A stretch of DNA of 6,677 bases from Nitratifractor sp. (GCA_024762845.1 JANTGQ010000074.1:1-6677); one strand, 5' to 3'. Counted from the first letter of the stretch, positions 1-6,204 are shown. Program-made: numbers and translations. The notes: a model not told the origin generated them from the sequence alone.

Positions 1-171
1 GGTAGTTTAATAAGCTTTGGTAGTGCCGCTGGGGTTGGAGTAATGGGTAAACTACACGGCATCTATACATTCGGCTCTCACATGAAGTACGCTTGGACAG
101 TGCTACTAGGATACATAGTATCAATAGCTATATGGTATGTTCAGTTTATAATTCTTGGGTTTGGCGCATAA
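1..171 (+). CDS. nhaD: NhaD-type Na+/H+ antiporter, C-terminal fragment (5' end outside window)
   Basis: Frame 1 is open from the window edge to a TAA at 169-171, giving 56 residues of an inner-membrane protein tail. Seen: a glycine/serine-rich stretch (SFGSAAGVGVMGKLHG) followed by a hydrophobic segment of about 20 residues (roughly residues 33-54) ending in GFGA. The GSAAGVxxMG motif, then a YTF...H-K-W-like step into a last membrane helix, is what I know from the C-terminus of NhaD antiporters in the ArsB/NhaD ion-transporter superfamily. NhaD exchanges cytoplasmic Na+ or Li+ for H+ across the inner membrane. The gene is convergent with the TRAP operon and is followed by a hairpin terminator. 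Only the tail is visible, so a related citrate/anion member of the superfamily is possible, but the motif favours NhaD. Confidence 0.8.
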   Translation, partial: GSLISFGSAAGVGVMGKLHGIYTFGSHMKYAWTVLLGYIVSIAIWYVQFIILGFGA

Positions 172-197
172 GCTAAATCCAAAAAGCGTTTTCCTCT

Positions 198-223
198 TTT
201 AGAGGGGTTCTTTCTCCTCTAAA
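198..223 (+). terminator. Rho-independent terminator after nhaD
   Basis: An 8-bp perfect inverted repeat (TTTAGAGG at 198-205, CCTCTAAA at 216-223) surrounds a 10-nt loop. It is followed directly by a T/C-rich run (TTTCTTCTCTTTT). It begins 26 bp after the nhaD stop, in the right place to end that transcript. Confidence 0.65.
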
Positions 224-609
224 TTTCTTCTCTTTTCGGTAATTTTGTTTTCCGTTAGGTATATCTCTTTGTCAATCTTTGCTTACTGAAGGTAAAGAAG
301 TTTGTAATTTTAGAGATAAACTATAAACCTGAATTTTGCATTAGAATCGCTAGAAAAGCATTAAGTGCTTGTGCTATGGTGTTTGCAAAAAATTTTGCAG
401 GTTTGGATTCTCTACGGTCATGTAAATGCCCATAGTGCAATGACTAATGTGGCTTCAGTGATTTCTAATGCAAAATCTGGGTTAAAGCCATACAAAATCT
501 GACGTATTTCTATTGATGCGATTGAAAAATCCACAGGGAGGGGTAGTGTGGTATTAGAGTAGAAATTACTTGTTTTGAGCTATTTGCTATTATGAGAGAG
601 AAGTGTAGA
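224..609. other. Intergenic region between convergent nhaD and TRAP operon
   Basis: No intact gene is visible. The region holds a 158-bp inverted-repeat element (326-483) listed separately. It also holds two short protein-like open frames on the - strand. One runs 579 to 418 (53 codons; includes NPDFALEITEATLVIALW) and ends at TGA. The other runs 443 to 321 (40 codons; ends FLAILMQNSGL) and lies in a different frame. Neither has a convincing start codon with a ribosome binding site. They may be pieces of one frameshifted, decayed gene or of an element-borne frame. The 224-325 part shows nothing recognisable. Confidence 0.5.
326..483. repeat. 158-bp element with terminal inverted repeats (MITE-like or IS remnant)
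   Basis: The left end reads AACCTGAATTTTGCATTAGA and the right end, reverse-complemented, reads AACCCAGATTTTGCATTAGA. The core ATTTTGCATTAGAA is identical in both arms (14 nt), with similarity continuing to about 25 nt. The interior carries a further palindrome, TGCAAAA-AA-TTTTGCA (384-399), which repeats the arm core. No transposase is encoded in 158 bp, so if mobile it would be a non-autonomous element or a remnant. No clear target-site duplication was seen. Its arms match a second, shorter element at 2737-2801. I have a vague memory of similar repeats in Sulfurimonas/Sulfurovum genomes, but this is unverified. Confidence 0.6.
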
Positions 610-634
610 ACAGATTCGCTTTTAGCGAATCTGT
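610..634 (-). terminator. Terminator hairpin of the TRAP operon
   Basis: An 11-bp perfect inverted repeat (ACAGATTCGCT at 610-620, AGCGAATCTGT at 624-634) has a 3-nt loop and lies 4 bp beyond the permease stop codon on the - strand. The downstream - strand sequence is U/C-rich (TTCTACACTTCTCTCTC) rather than a clean U-run. Termination is likely but may be imperfect, or the hairpin may stabilise the 3' end of the mRNA. Confidence 0.65.
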
Positions 635-638
635 GACC

Positions 639-2708
639 CTATTTAGTTTTATTTTTTTGTATAAACCATACAATAAAGTAGAGTGTGGCTCCTATTGCGT
701 ACGAGAGGTATTCGGAGCTTAAACCAATTTTGGCTGCCATAATATTAGGTACCAACATGAAAGGGACAACTAAAAGTAAAAGTAGCCTCTCTAAGCCGCT
801 GGTTTTGGTTAAAAACCAGCCCTGAGTTGCTGATGAAAAGGCAAACATTCCAGCAGCGGCTGTGATGAATATTAAGCCAATCTCTCCTGGGTTAGTTATC
901 CATTGCCATTTGCTTGGGTCACTAGGGTCAGCGGCATCTACCCCTTCGATAAGTAAGAGCTTATTGTTAAAGAAAAAAGCAAACGGTAGTATAGCTGTTC
1001 TAATATCGTAAGCGAAGCCTTGCAGACCTGTTTTTATAGGGTTACTCTTTGCTATTCCGGCTGCGGCATATGCCGCCATTCCAACAGGCGGGGTGTCGTC
1101 TGCGAGGATTCCGAAGTAGAAAACAAAGAGGTGCGCGGCAATTGCAGGAATTAGGTAATTCAGTGAGCCTGCTAAGTCCATAATAACTGGTGCGGTCAAA
1201 GCTGCCATAACAATATAGTTTGCTGTTGTAGGAAGCCCCATACCTAAAATGAGTGAGACAATAGCTGTAAAGAAGAGAACAGCTACAATATATCCGCCAG
1301 AGAGCTGCTCTATTACCTCTGAGAGTATTAAACCAATACCGGTAAGAGTTACAGAACCAACAACGATACCAGCAACACCGGTAGCAACTGCAATTGGTAC
1401 CATATTTTTTGCACCATTTACCATACCGTGCCCGATATCGTAAAATCCTTGTAGTAGAATATCTTTACTTAGATTTTGTTTCTCAAGAATTGCTCTAATT
1501 GGGTGCTGTAAAACCATAATAAGCATCATAAACATAATAGCGTTAAAAGCTGCCATCTGTGGTGATTGTCGCAAGATTATAAGTGTATACATTAAAAAGA
1601 ATACCGGTACTATATAGTGAATACCACTCTTAAAGACTGTAAATGCTCTTTGTAATCTTGAAGGGTCTTCACCTTTGATTCCCAGTTTTTTTGCCTCTAG
1701 GTGCACAATATAAAAAAGTGCAAAGTAGCTAACAAATGCTGGAATTGCAGCTGCCATAACAACATCGGTATATGCCAAGCCTAAAAACTCTGCAATAATA
1801 AATGCGGCTGCACCCATAATAGGTGGCATAAGCTGCCCGTTTGTAGAGGCTGCAACCTCTACAGATGCAGCTTTGTGCCCTGGAAATCCTAGTTTTTTCA
1901 TTAATGGAATTGTAAATGTTCCTGTTGTCACAGTGTTTGCAATTGAACTACCAGATATAATACCCATCATACCAGATGCTGCTACAGATGCTTTTGCTGG
2001 ACCACCATCGTATCTGCCTAAAAGTGAATATGCCAAGTCGATAAAGTATTTACCTGCACCTGCACGCTCGAGTAATGCACCAAAGAGTACAAAAAGAAAG
2101 ACATAACTGGCACTTACACCTAGTGGTACACCAAAGATACCCTCTGTAGTTAAGTACATCTGCCCAACTATCTTGTTTAAGCTGGCTCCCTTATGGGCTA
2201 TAAGGTCTGGCATATATTGACCCAAGTAATCATATGCTAAAAATAGAATAGCGATAATAGGTAGCGCTAAGCCGAGTGATCTTCGTGCGGCTTTAAGCAA
2301 AAGAATCATGCCGGCAACTCCCATAAATACATCTAAGTTTGTCCATGCGCCACTTCTGGCATTTAATGCATCGTATGCAAAGACTATATAGAGTGCAGTA
2401 ATAACAGCTAATGGTGCAATAATAAAATTAAACCAAGGTATAGATTTCATGGTTTTTGGAGTTCGTACCATTGGGTACATTGCAAAAGCTAGTGCCAGTG
2501 CAAAAGCTAGGTGAATTGATCGCACAAATACACTATTTACCGGAACGACAACAACGTAAATCTGAAACGCTGACCATGCAAAGGCAATAACAGCAATTAG
2601 CCAATACTCCCAGGTCCCAGGCTCTAGCGTTCTTTGACCCTCTAGCTTCTCTACTAAGACTTCATCGCTGCGTAGCTGCTCTTCGGTTTTGCTAGTTTCC
2701 TTACTCAT
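639..2708 (-). CDS. TRAP transporter permease, fused 4TM/12TM (TAXI-type, DctQ-DctM fusion)
   Basis: This 689-aa inner-membrane protein is the transport unit of a TRAP system. It should move the solute delivered by the periplasmic TAXI binding protein, using an ion gradient rather than ATP. Seen: a hydrophilic N-terminus (residues 1-30), then many hydrophobic segments. The first four or so (about 34-155) fit the small DctQ-like part, and the rest is the large DctM-like part. Signature stretches of the family are GIISGSSIANTVTTGTFTIP (249-268), GQLMPPIMGAAAF (291-303), LILGMGLPTTANYIV (486-500) and FGILADDTPPVGMAAYAAAG (532-551). Length is normal for the fused TAXI class. The frame is open back to a Met at 2750, but I chose the ATG at 2706-2708. 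It follows a near-perfect ribosome site (AGGAGGAGATAAAATG), and the 14 extra residues would be encoded by an inverted-repeat element. The substrate cannot be read from the sequence. TAXI systems are linked to C4/C5 dicarboxylates such as 2-oxoglutarate and to glutamate/glutamine. Confidence 0.93.
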   Translation of the reverse strand: MSKETSKTEEQLRSDEVLVEKLEGQRTLEPGTWEYWLIAVIAFAWSAFQIYVVVVPVNSVFVRSIHLAFALALAFAMYPMVRTPKTMKSIPWFNFIIAPLAVITALYIVFAYDALNARSGAWTNLDVFMGVAGMILLLKAARRSLGLALPIIAILFLAYDYLGQYMPDLIAHKGASLNKIVGQMYLTTEGIFGVPLGVSASYVFLFVLFGALLERAGAGKYFIDLAYSLLGRYDGGPAKASVAASGMMGIISGSSIANTVTTGTFTIPLMKKLGFPGHKAASVEVAASTNGQLMPPIMGAAAFIIAEFLGLAYTDVVMAAAIPAFVSYFALFYIVHLEAKKLGIKGEDPSRLQRAFTVFKSGIHYIVPVFFLMYTLIILRQSPQMAAFNAIMFMMLIMVLQHPIRAILEKQNLSKDILLQGFYDIGHGMVNGAKNMVPIAVATGVAGIVVGSVTLTGIGLILSEVIEQLSGGYIVAVLFFTAIVSLILGMGLPTTANYIVMAALTAPVIMDLAGSLNYLIPAIAAHLFVFYFGILADDTPPVGMAAYAAAGIAKSNPIKTGLQGFAYDIRTAILPFAFFFNNKLLLIEGVDAADPSDPSKWQWITNPGEIGLIFITAAAGMFAFSSATQGWFLTKTSGLERLLLLLVVPFMLVPNIMAAKIGLSSEYLSYAIGATLYFIVWFIQKNKTK

Positions 2709-2710
2709 TT

Positions 2711-2720
2711 TATCTCCTCC
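2711..2720 (-). promoter_or_regulatory. Ribosome binding site fixing the permease start
   Basis: On the - strand this reads AGGAGGAGATA immediately before AAATG, an almost complete anti-16S match at good spacing to the ATG at 2706-2708. It decides the start in favour of the 689-aa protein (MSKETSK...) over a 703-aa frame starting at 2750. Confidence 0.85.
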
Positions 2721-2736
2721 TGTTAAATATGGTTTG

Positions 2737-2801
2737 CCCGAATTTTGCAATAGAATATAAGCGTAGTATACATTTGTAACAATTTTATTACAAAATCCGG
2801 G
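2737..2801. repeat. 65-bp inverted-repeat element related to the 326-483 element
   Basis: The left arm CCCGAATTTTGCAATAGAAT (2737-2756) and the reverse-complemented right arm CCCGGATTTTGTAATAAAAT (2782-2801) agree at 17 of 20 positions around a 25-bp centre. The left arm also agrees at 18 of 20 positions with the left arm of the 158-bp element (CCTGAATTTTGCATTAGAAT, 328-347), so the two look like members of one repeat family. It sits in the TAXI-permease gap, 16 bp upstream of the permease ribosome site in transcription order. In RNA it could fold into an imperfect hairpin. Confidence 0.55.
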
Positions 2802-2802
2802 T

Positions 2803-2839
2803 TTACTAAAAGAGAAGGGGAACCCTTTGCTTTTAGTAA
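2803..2839 (-). terminator. Long intercistronic hairpin between TAXI gene and permease (attenuator or mRNA stabiliser)
   Basis: TTACTAAAAG (2803-2812) pairs perfectly with CTTTTAGTAA (2830-2839). The stem then continues after one mismatch and one G-T pair with AAGGG (2815-2819) against CCCTT (2823-2827), closed by a 3-nt loop. It begins 16 nt after the TAXI stop codon on the - strand. The sequence after it is ACCCGGATTTTGTAATAAAA, without an immediate U-run, so read-through to the permease is expected. Such hairpins after binding-protein genes commonly keep the binding protein more abundant than its membrane partner. Confidence 0.6.
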
Positions 2840-2855
2840 TGTGTAATTATTTGGA

Positions 2856-3818
2856 CTATTTTAAGATTCCAGCCTCTTTAAATGCTTTAATTGCTCCTGG
2901 GTGTTGTGGAACAGCTAAGCCATCAAGAAGTGACTCTTTTGTAATTGTCTTATATGCTGGGTGAAGTTTTTTAAATGCTTCAAAGTTGTCTAAAATTGTT
3001 TTAGTTAATGCATACACAACTTTTTCGTCAATACTCTCTTTTGTACAAAGTACTGCTTTTACACCAATACTTGGAGTATCATGCTCTACACCTTTATAGA
3101 AATCTTTAGAGATAATACCTTTTGCATAGTAAGAGTATTTTGCAACTAAATCATCAATAGGTTTACCATCTATTGGTACCAAATCAATATCTACAGAGTT
3201 TGCAGCATCTTTAATATTTGCAGTTGGGTGACCAAAGACACCAAAGTATCCATCAATTTTGCTATCTTTTAGCATTGTTGGACCCTCAGATGACTTTAGT
3301 TCGTTTGCTAGTGCAAGATCAGACAGTTTGATACCAAATGCATCTAAAACAATCTCTGTAGTCATTCTTGTACCAGAACCTGGAACATCGATATTTACTT
3401 TTTTCCCTTTGATATCTGCAAGTTTTTTGATACCAGATTTTTTAGTAACAACAAATGCCAATAGCTCTGGGTAGATTGCTATAACAGATCGTAAACTAGT
3501 TACTGCTTTGTCTTTAAATTTTCCCTCTCCATGGTATGCTTGATAAGCTGTATCACTCTGCGCAATACCAAAATCGAGCTCACCGGCATTAATAGTATTT
3601 ACATTATAAACTGAACCACCTGTTGACTCAACAGAACATCTGATACCTGTCGTTTTCTTCTCTTTATTCATCATACGACAAATTGCGCCACCTGTTGGGT
3701 AGTAAGTTCCTGTAACTCCACCTGTACCAATTGTGATAAATTGTGCACCAAATGCAGTTGTTCCTAAAATTGCAGAAGCTACTAGTGAGCTTTTTATTGC
3801 TTTGCTAAGATTGATCAT
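2856..3818 (-). CDS. TRAP transporter periplasmic solute-binding protein, TAXI family
   Basis: This 320-aa extracytoplasmic receptor captures the solute and hands it to the fused permease encoded next. Seen: an N-terminal signal peptide with basic residues (K6, K9), a hydrophobic core (about 12-23) and an A-x-A-like cleavage site (AFGA, about residue 25). The mature protein starts QFITIGTGG. The stretch GGVTGTYYPTGGAICRMM, then GIRCSVESTGGSVYNVN and ELDFGIAQSDTAY, is typical of TAXI receptors. The cysteines at about 47 and 61 occupy positions I associate with a conserved pair that could form a disulfide. GSGTRMTTEIVLDAFGIK (about residues 147-164) is also family-typical. Length is normal. The start ATG follows GAGGAG (3824-3829). 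It is first in the operon, so the promoter lies in 3830-4004. It is related to the Brucella 31-kDa antigen family; the ligand is not predictable from sequence alone. Confidence 0.93.
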   Translation of the reverse strand: MINLSKAIKSSLVASAILGTTAFGAQFITIGTGGVTGTYYPTGGAICRMMNKEKKTTGIRCSVESTGGSVYNVNTINAGELDFGIAQSDTAYQAYHGEGKFKDKAVTSLRSVIAIYPELLAFVVTKKSGIKKLADIKGKKVNIDVPGSGTRMTTEIVLDAFGIKLSDLALANELKSSEGPTMLKDSKIDGYFGVFGHPTANIKDAANSVDIDLVPIDGKPIDDLVAKYSYYAKGIISKDFYKGVEHDTPSIGVKAVLCTKESIDEKVVYALTKTILDNFEAFKKLHPAYKTITKESLLDGLAVPQHPGAIKAFKEAGILK

Positions 3819-3845
3819 CTCATCTCCTCGTAATATTATGGTTTT

Positions 3846-3867
3846 GAGCCCAAAAGAATGGGAACTC
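3846..3867 (-). promoter_or_regulatory. Small hairpin in the TAXI leader
   Basis: GAGCCCA (3846-3852) can pair with TGGG-AA-CTC (3859-3867) with a 2-nt bulge and a 6-nt loop. It lies just ahead of the TAXI ribosome site in the predicted leader. It is short and bulged, so a regulatory role is only possible. Confidence 0.25.
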
Positions 3868-3993
3868 TATATGATACATTAATATAAGTTAATCCAATAT
3901 TAAATTATGTAATTAATATCTATATTTAATTTTAGATAAAAAAAGTATATTAATAAAGTCAGATATTATCACTCTATCTTAATAGTCAAAATG
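3868..3993. promoter_or_regulatory. Divergent AT-rich promoter region for the TRAP operon and mscS
   Basis: This very AT-rich spacer lies between two divergent transcription units. On the - strand, TTGACT (3984-3989) followed 15 bp later by TAATAT (3963-3968), or TATACT (3944-3949), could serve the TRAP operon. A 7-bp inverted repeat ATATTAA/TTAATAT (3897-3903, 3913-3919, 9-bp spacer) might be an operator. Such motifs arise easily in AT-rich DNA, so exact sites are uncertain; that a TRAP promoter lies here is much safer. Confidence 0.45.
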
Positions 3994-3999
3994 TATAAT
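3994..3999 (+). promoter_or_regulatory. Candidate -10 box for mscS
   Basis: A perfect TATAAT lies 5 bp before the ATG at 4005. No -35 match is visible at 17-bp spacing, which is not unusual in Campylobacterota, where -35 boxes are weakly conserved. A start of transcription 6-7 nt downstream would fall on or beside the ATG, implying a leaderless mRNA. Confidence 0.45.
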
Positions 4000-4004
4000 T
4001 GGGT

Positions 4005-5222
4005 ATGGAAAGTATAATAGATAAAATAGAGTCTTTTGCACCATTAGCTTTTTCAAAGGCTCTCGAATTTTTGCATATTGAGTTTCAGACCTTTTTTCTA
4101 TTTGTTATCTATGTCCTCTTGCTGCTCTCTTTAAAAAAAATATTTTCTATTATCAAGAGGTATAGTCAGTTCACTCTCTTTTTTAACCGAGAAAATATCT
4201 ATAGTCGTTTTCTATACTATCGTGTAGAGAAGATTGCACGGCCACTATACTATTTGGTTTTTTTATCTATTCTCAAAAATATCTTAGGGCTCTTTTATAC
4301 TGTAGACTCTCATCACACCTTAGACGTAGTGCTGTTTTTTCTAGAACTCGCATTGATACTTTGGGCTTTTTATGAGATTTTCAAGTTTTTTCTCTATGCA
4401 ACTTTGAATAAAAAAATTAAAGAGCAGGTAGATGCTAGACGAGAGCTTTTTATATTTTTACTCAATATTGTCAAGATATCAATTGTACTTGTTGTAGTTA
4501 CGGCAATTTTGTTTAAAATGGGTGTTGATATTGCAAGCCTTGTAGCCTCTTTGGGTGTTGGTGGGATTATTATCGGTTTTAGTGCCAAAGATGTGCTGGT
4601 CAATTTTTTTGACTCTATACGTCTTATAAGCGAAGATGCCTTTCGGCAAGGTGACTGGATTGAGACAAAAGAGTTCGAAGGTTTTGTTACAGAGCTAGGC
4701 TTAACATCTACAAAAATTAGGACCTTTGCAAATGCCCAAATAACAATACCAAACTCTAAACTTGCTAATGACTATATAATAAATTGGTCGAAAAGGCTTA
4801 TAGGTAGGCGAATAAAGTTTAAGATACCTATACAATATAGCGTGAATGGAGCTGAGATAGATAGAGTAACCGAAGAGATTTATCAAATGCTTCGCAGCCA
4901 CCCAGACATTGTTAACCCAGATAATGTAAAACATTTGATAGAGAGTAAAATGACCTATGAAAATGGACTCTTTAATATAGAAGATAAGTTTGGGGTGCGT
5001 AGTACACTTTTAGTCTATGTAGATAGTGTCGATAGCTACTCTCTTAAAATACTGGTTTATGCTTTTTCTGTCTCAATTAATTGGAAAGAGTGGCTACGGG
5101 TAAAACAAGATGTATTAAAAAAGGTGATAACTATTGTAGAAAAATCAGAGCTAAATCTTGCATATCCAACACAAAGTATATATCTGAAAGAGGCTCAAGT
5201 TAAGAGAGAAACTCTTAGTTAA
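4005..5222 (+). CDS. mscS: MscS-family small-conductance mechanosensitive ion channel
   Basis: This 405-aa inner-membrane channel should open when membrane tension rises and release solutes on hypo-osmotic shock. Seen: hydrophobic helices at about residues 29-48, 79-98, 106-130 and 148-171, then the pore-lining helix and linker (GVDIASLVASLGVGGIIIGF, 173-192; then SAKDVLVNFFDSI). The beta domain follows (EDAFRQGDWIE, 210-220; ITIPNSKLAN, 246-255), and then a C-terminal alpha/beta domain. The pore alanine/glycine pattern is typical of the family. The N-terminal part is longer than in E. coli MscS (286 aa), as in many mid-sized homologues. The frame is closed by a TAA at 3996-3998, so translation must begin at TTG 3999 or ATG 4005. 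I prefer ATG, though no Shine-Dalgarno is visible. The last 8 bp overlap the convergent gene. Confidence 0.9.
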   Translation: MESIIDKIESFAPLAFSKALEFLHIEFQTFFLFVIYVLLLLSLKKIFSIIKRYSQFTLFFNRENIYSRFLYYRVEKIARPLYYLVFLSILKNILGLFYTVDSHHTLDVVLFFLELALILWAFYEIFKFFLYATLNKKIKEQVDARRELFIFLLNIVKISIVLVVVTAILFKMGVDIASLVASLGVGGIIIGFSAKDVLVNFFDSIRLISEDAFRQGDWIETKEFEGFVTELGLTSTKIRTFANAQITIPNSKLANDYIINWSKRLIGRRIKFKIPIQYSVNGAEIDRVTEEIYQMLRSHPDIVNPDNVKHLIESKMTYENGLFNIEDKFGVRSTLLVYVDSVDSYSLKILVYAFSVSINWKEWLRVKQDVLKKVITIVEKSELNLAYPTQSIYLKEAQVKRETLS

Positions 5223-5235
5223 AGAGTGTACTCTT
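5211..5235. terminator. Short overlapping inverted repeats at the convergent gene ends
   Basis: ACTCTT (5211-5216) can pair with AAGAGT (5222-5227), and AAGAGT can alternatively pair with ACTCTT (5230-5235) across a 2-nt loop. These sit exactly over the stop codons of mscS and the convergent gene. The stems are only 6 bp and mutually exclusive, with T/C-rich sequence following on the + strand, so this is at best a weak bidirectional terminator. Confidence 0.25.
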
Positions 5236-6204
5236 CTCCTCTTTGTCGACAAATATATCTTTGGGTTTTATCTCGTAGCAGAAAGCGTAGTGAAAATGTT
5301 CGTTTTTAAGAACTTCTCTTGCCTCTTCTACAGTGTGGTACCACTTTGGTTTATCCAAATTTTCCAATTTGGTTTTTGGAGGTGTAAGGGCAATGTTTTT
5401 TATCCACTTACCTTGATGTCTGAGGTACTGTATTGCTCTATCGATAGTTTTTGTACTCTTTGTAAATATTAATACTTTCTCGGTTGTACCTTTATTGACT
5501 GGTGTTAAGTCACTTTCAATATAGTAAGGGAGGAACTCCTTAGTATATTTGACTCTATTTATCTCATAAGGTATATCATTGGCTTTACAAAAATAGATAA
5601 CTTTTGTTAAGTTTTCAAAAAAGAGTGGTGATAACTCTATATTTTGGTAGACGAAATTCTCTACTCTTATTGTACTTCGTAGGAGTGTATCGGTTACTAT
5701 ATATCCATCTGTTTTCTCTTTAAGAGTTTTAAATGTGGGTGAAAGGTTTTTAGCATCTACAGCATTCGTAGTAATAAAAATTTCGTAATCACTATTTAAT
5801 ATAAGTTCAAAACTCTTTTGCCAATTATCTGGAAGTAGAGTAAAAAGAGTACTACGTGTATAAGAAATCTGTTTAATCAAAGAGTACTCTATATCTTGAA
5901 AGTGATATATCTGAGACTCTTTCTGGATTAAAACATAACGCAAAAACTTAATAGTAGCCTCTTTAATCGAGTTTACTTTAATATAGGCAATCTCTCTGTC
6001 AGTAATTTCTGGGTCTTCTCCTTCATATACTACAGCGTAGGCACCATTGTCTACTGCTTTTTGAATATTCTCTTTTTCGTAGGCAAAATAGAGATCGCCA
6101 AGTTCTACCTTACTGGGGTAGATTGTAGCTGACTCAATTTTTTCGACTTTTGCTTCGTTAATCGAAGTCCCATCGATTATGTTTAGTAGGTTCTCTATAT
6201 GCAT
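5215..6204 (-). CDS. Uncharacterised protein with MurE/MurF N-terminal-like domain, coupled to metG
   Basis: A 329-aa soluble protein of unknown function with no signal peptide or membrane helix. Seen: residues about 22-75 (KIESATIYPSKVELGDLYFA, then NIQKAVDNGAYAVVYEGE) resemble the UDP-sugar-binding N-domain of MurE/MurF ligases, where a 'GDLFVA...G...D...A...GA.AVV' pattern recurs. The ATP-binding loop (GxxGKT/S) expected next in a real Mur ligase is absent. Near it stands YTRSTLFTLLPDNW (115-128), so ligase activity is unlikely. The remainder (ITTNAVDAKN, DTLLRSTIRVENFVY, a charged C-terminus ending STLFN) matches nothing I can name. The start ATG shares its A with the metG stop (TAATG), implying translational coupling; no strong ribosome site is visible. 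Homologues next to metG may be widespread in Campylobacterota (my recollection: an uncharacterised gene adjoins metS in Helicobacter pylori). A scaffold or regulatory role in cell-wall synthesis is speculation. Confidence 0.8.
   Translation of the reverse strand: MHIENLLNIIDGTSINEAKVEKIESATIYPSKVELGDLYFAYEKENIQKAVDNGAYAVVYEGEDPEITDREIAYIKVNSIKEATIKFLRYVLIQKESQIYHFQDIEYSLIKQISYTRSTLFTLLPDNWQKSFELILNSDYEIFITTNAVDAKNLSPTFKTLKEKTDGYIVTDTLLRSTIRVENFVYQNIELSPLFFENLTKVIYFCKANDIPYEINRVKYTKEFLPYYIESDLTPVNKGTTEKVLIFTKSTKTIDRAIQYLRHQGKWIKNIALTPPKTKLENLDKPKWYHTVEEAREVLKNEHFHYAFCYEIKPKDIFVDKEEKSTLFN

Noticed and set aside
199..282. A 27-codon charged open frame on the - strand ending at 199
   Set aside because: It has no start codon, is very short, and overlaps the nhaD terminator hairpin, which explains its end.
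484..609. Possible second repeat copy or small RNA to the right of the 158-bp element
   Set aside because: Only CAAAATCTG recurs (471-479 and again near 494), with no promoter-terminator pair of its own, so there is not enough to call a feature.
1249..1443. Open frames on the opposite strand of the permease, TAXI and mscS genes (also 1873-2106, 3259-3474, 4394-4603, 4701-4934, 5290-5472, 6199-6402)
   Set aside because: Each lies fully or almost fully antisense to a confidently identified gene, has no ribosome site or recognisable protein features, and reads as a codon-pattern shadow.
2709..2750. Upstream Met at 2750 as the permease start, giving a 703-aa protein
   Set aside because: The added 14 residues are partly encoded by the inverted-repeat arm and resemble the remnant frame of the other element (MQNSG). 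The ATG at 2708 has a near-perfect ribosome site.
3868..3993. Multiple TTAAT/ATATTA motifs as a tandem repeat array or CRISPR-like structure
   Set aside because: The motifs are irregularly spaced and low in complexity, with no constant repeat-spacer pattern; they fit an AT-rich promoter spacer.
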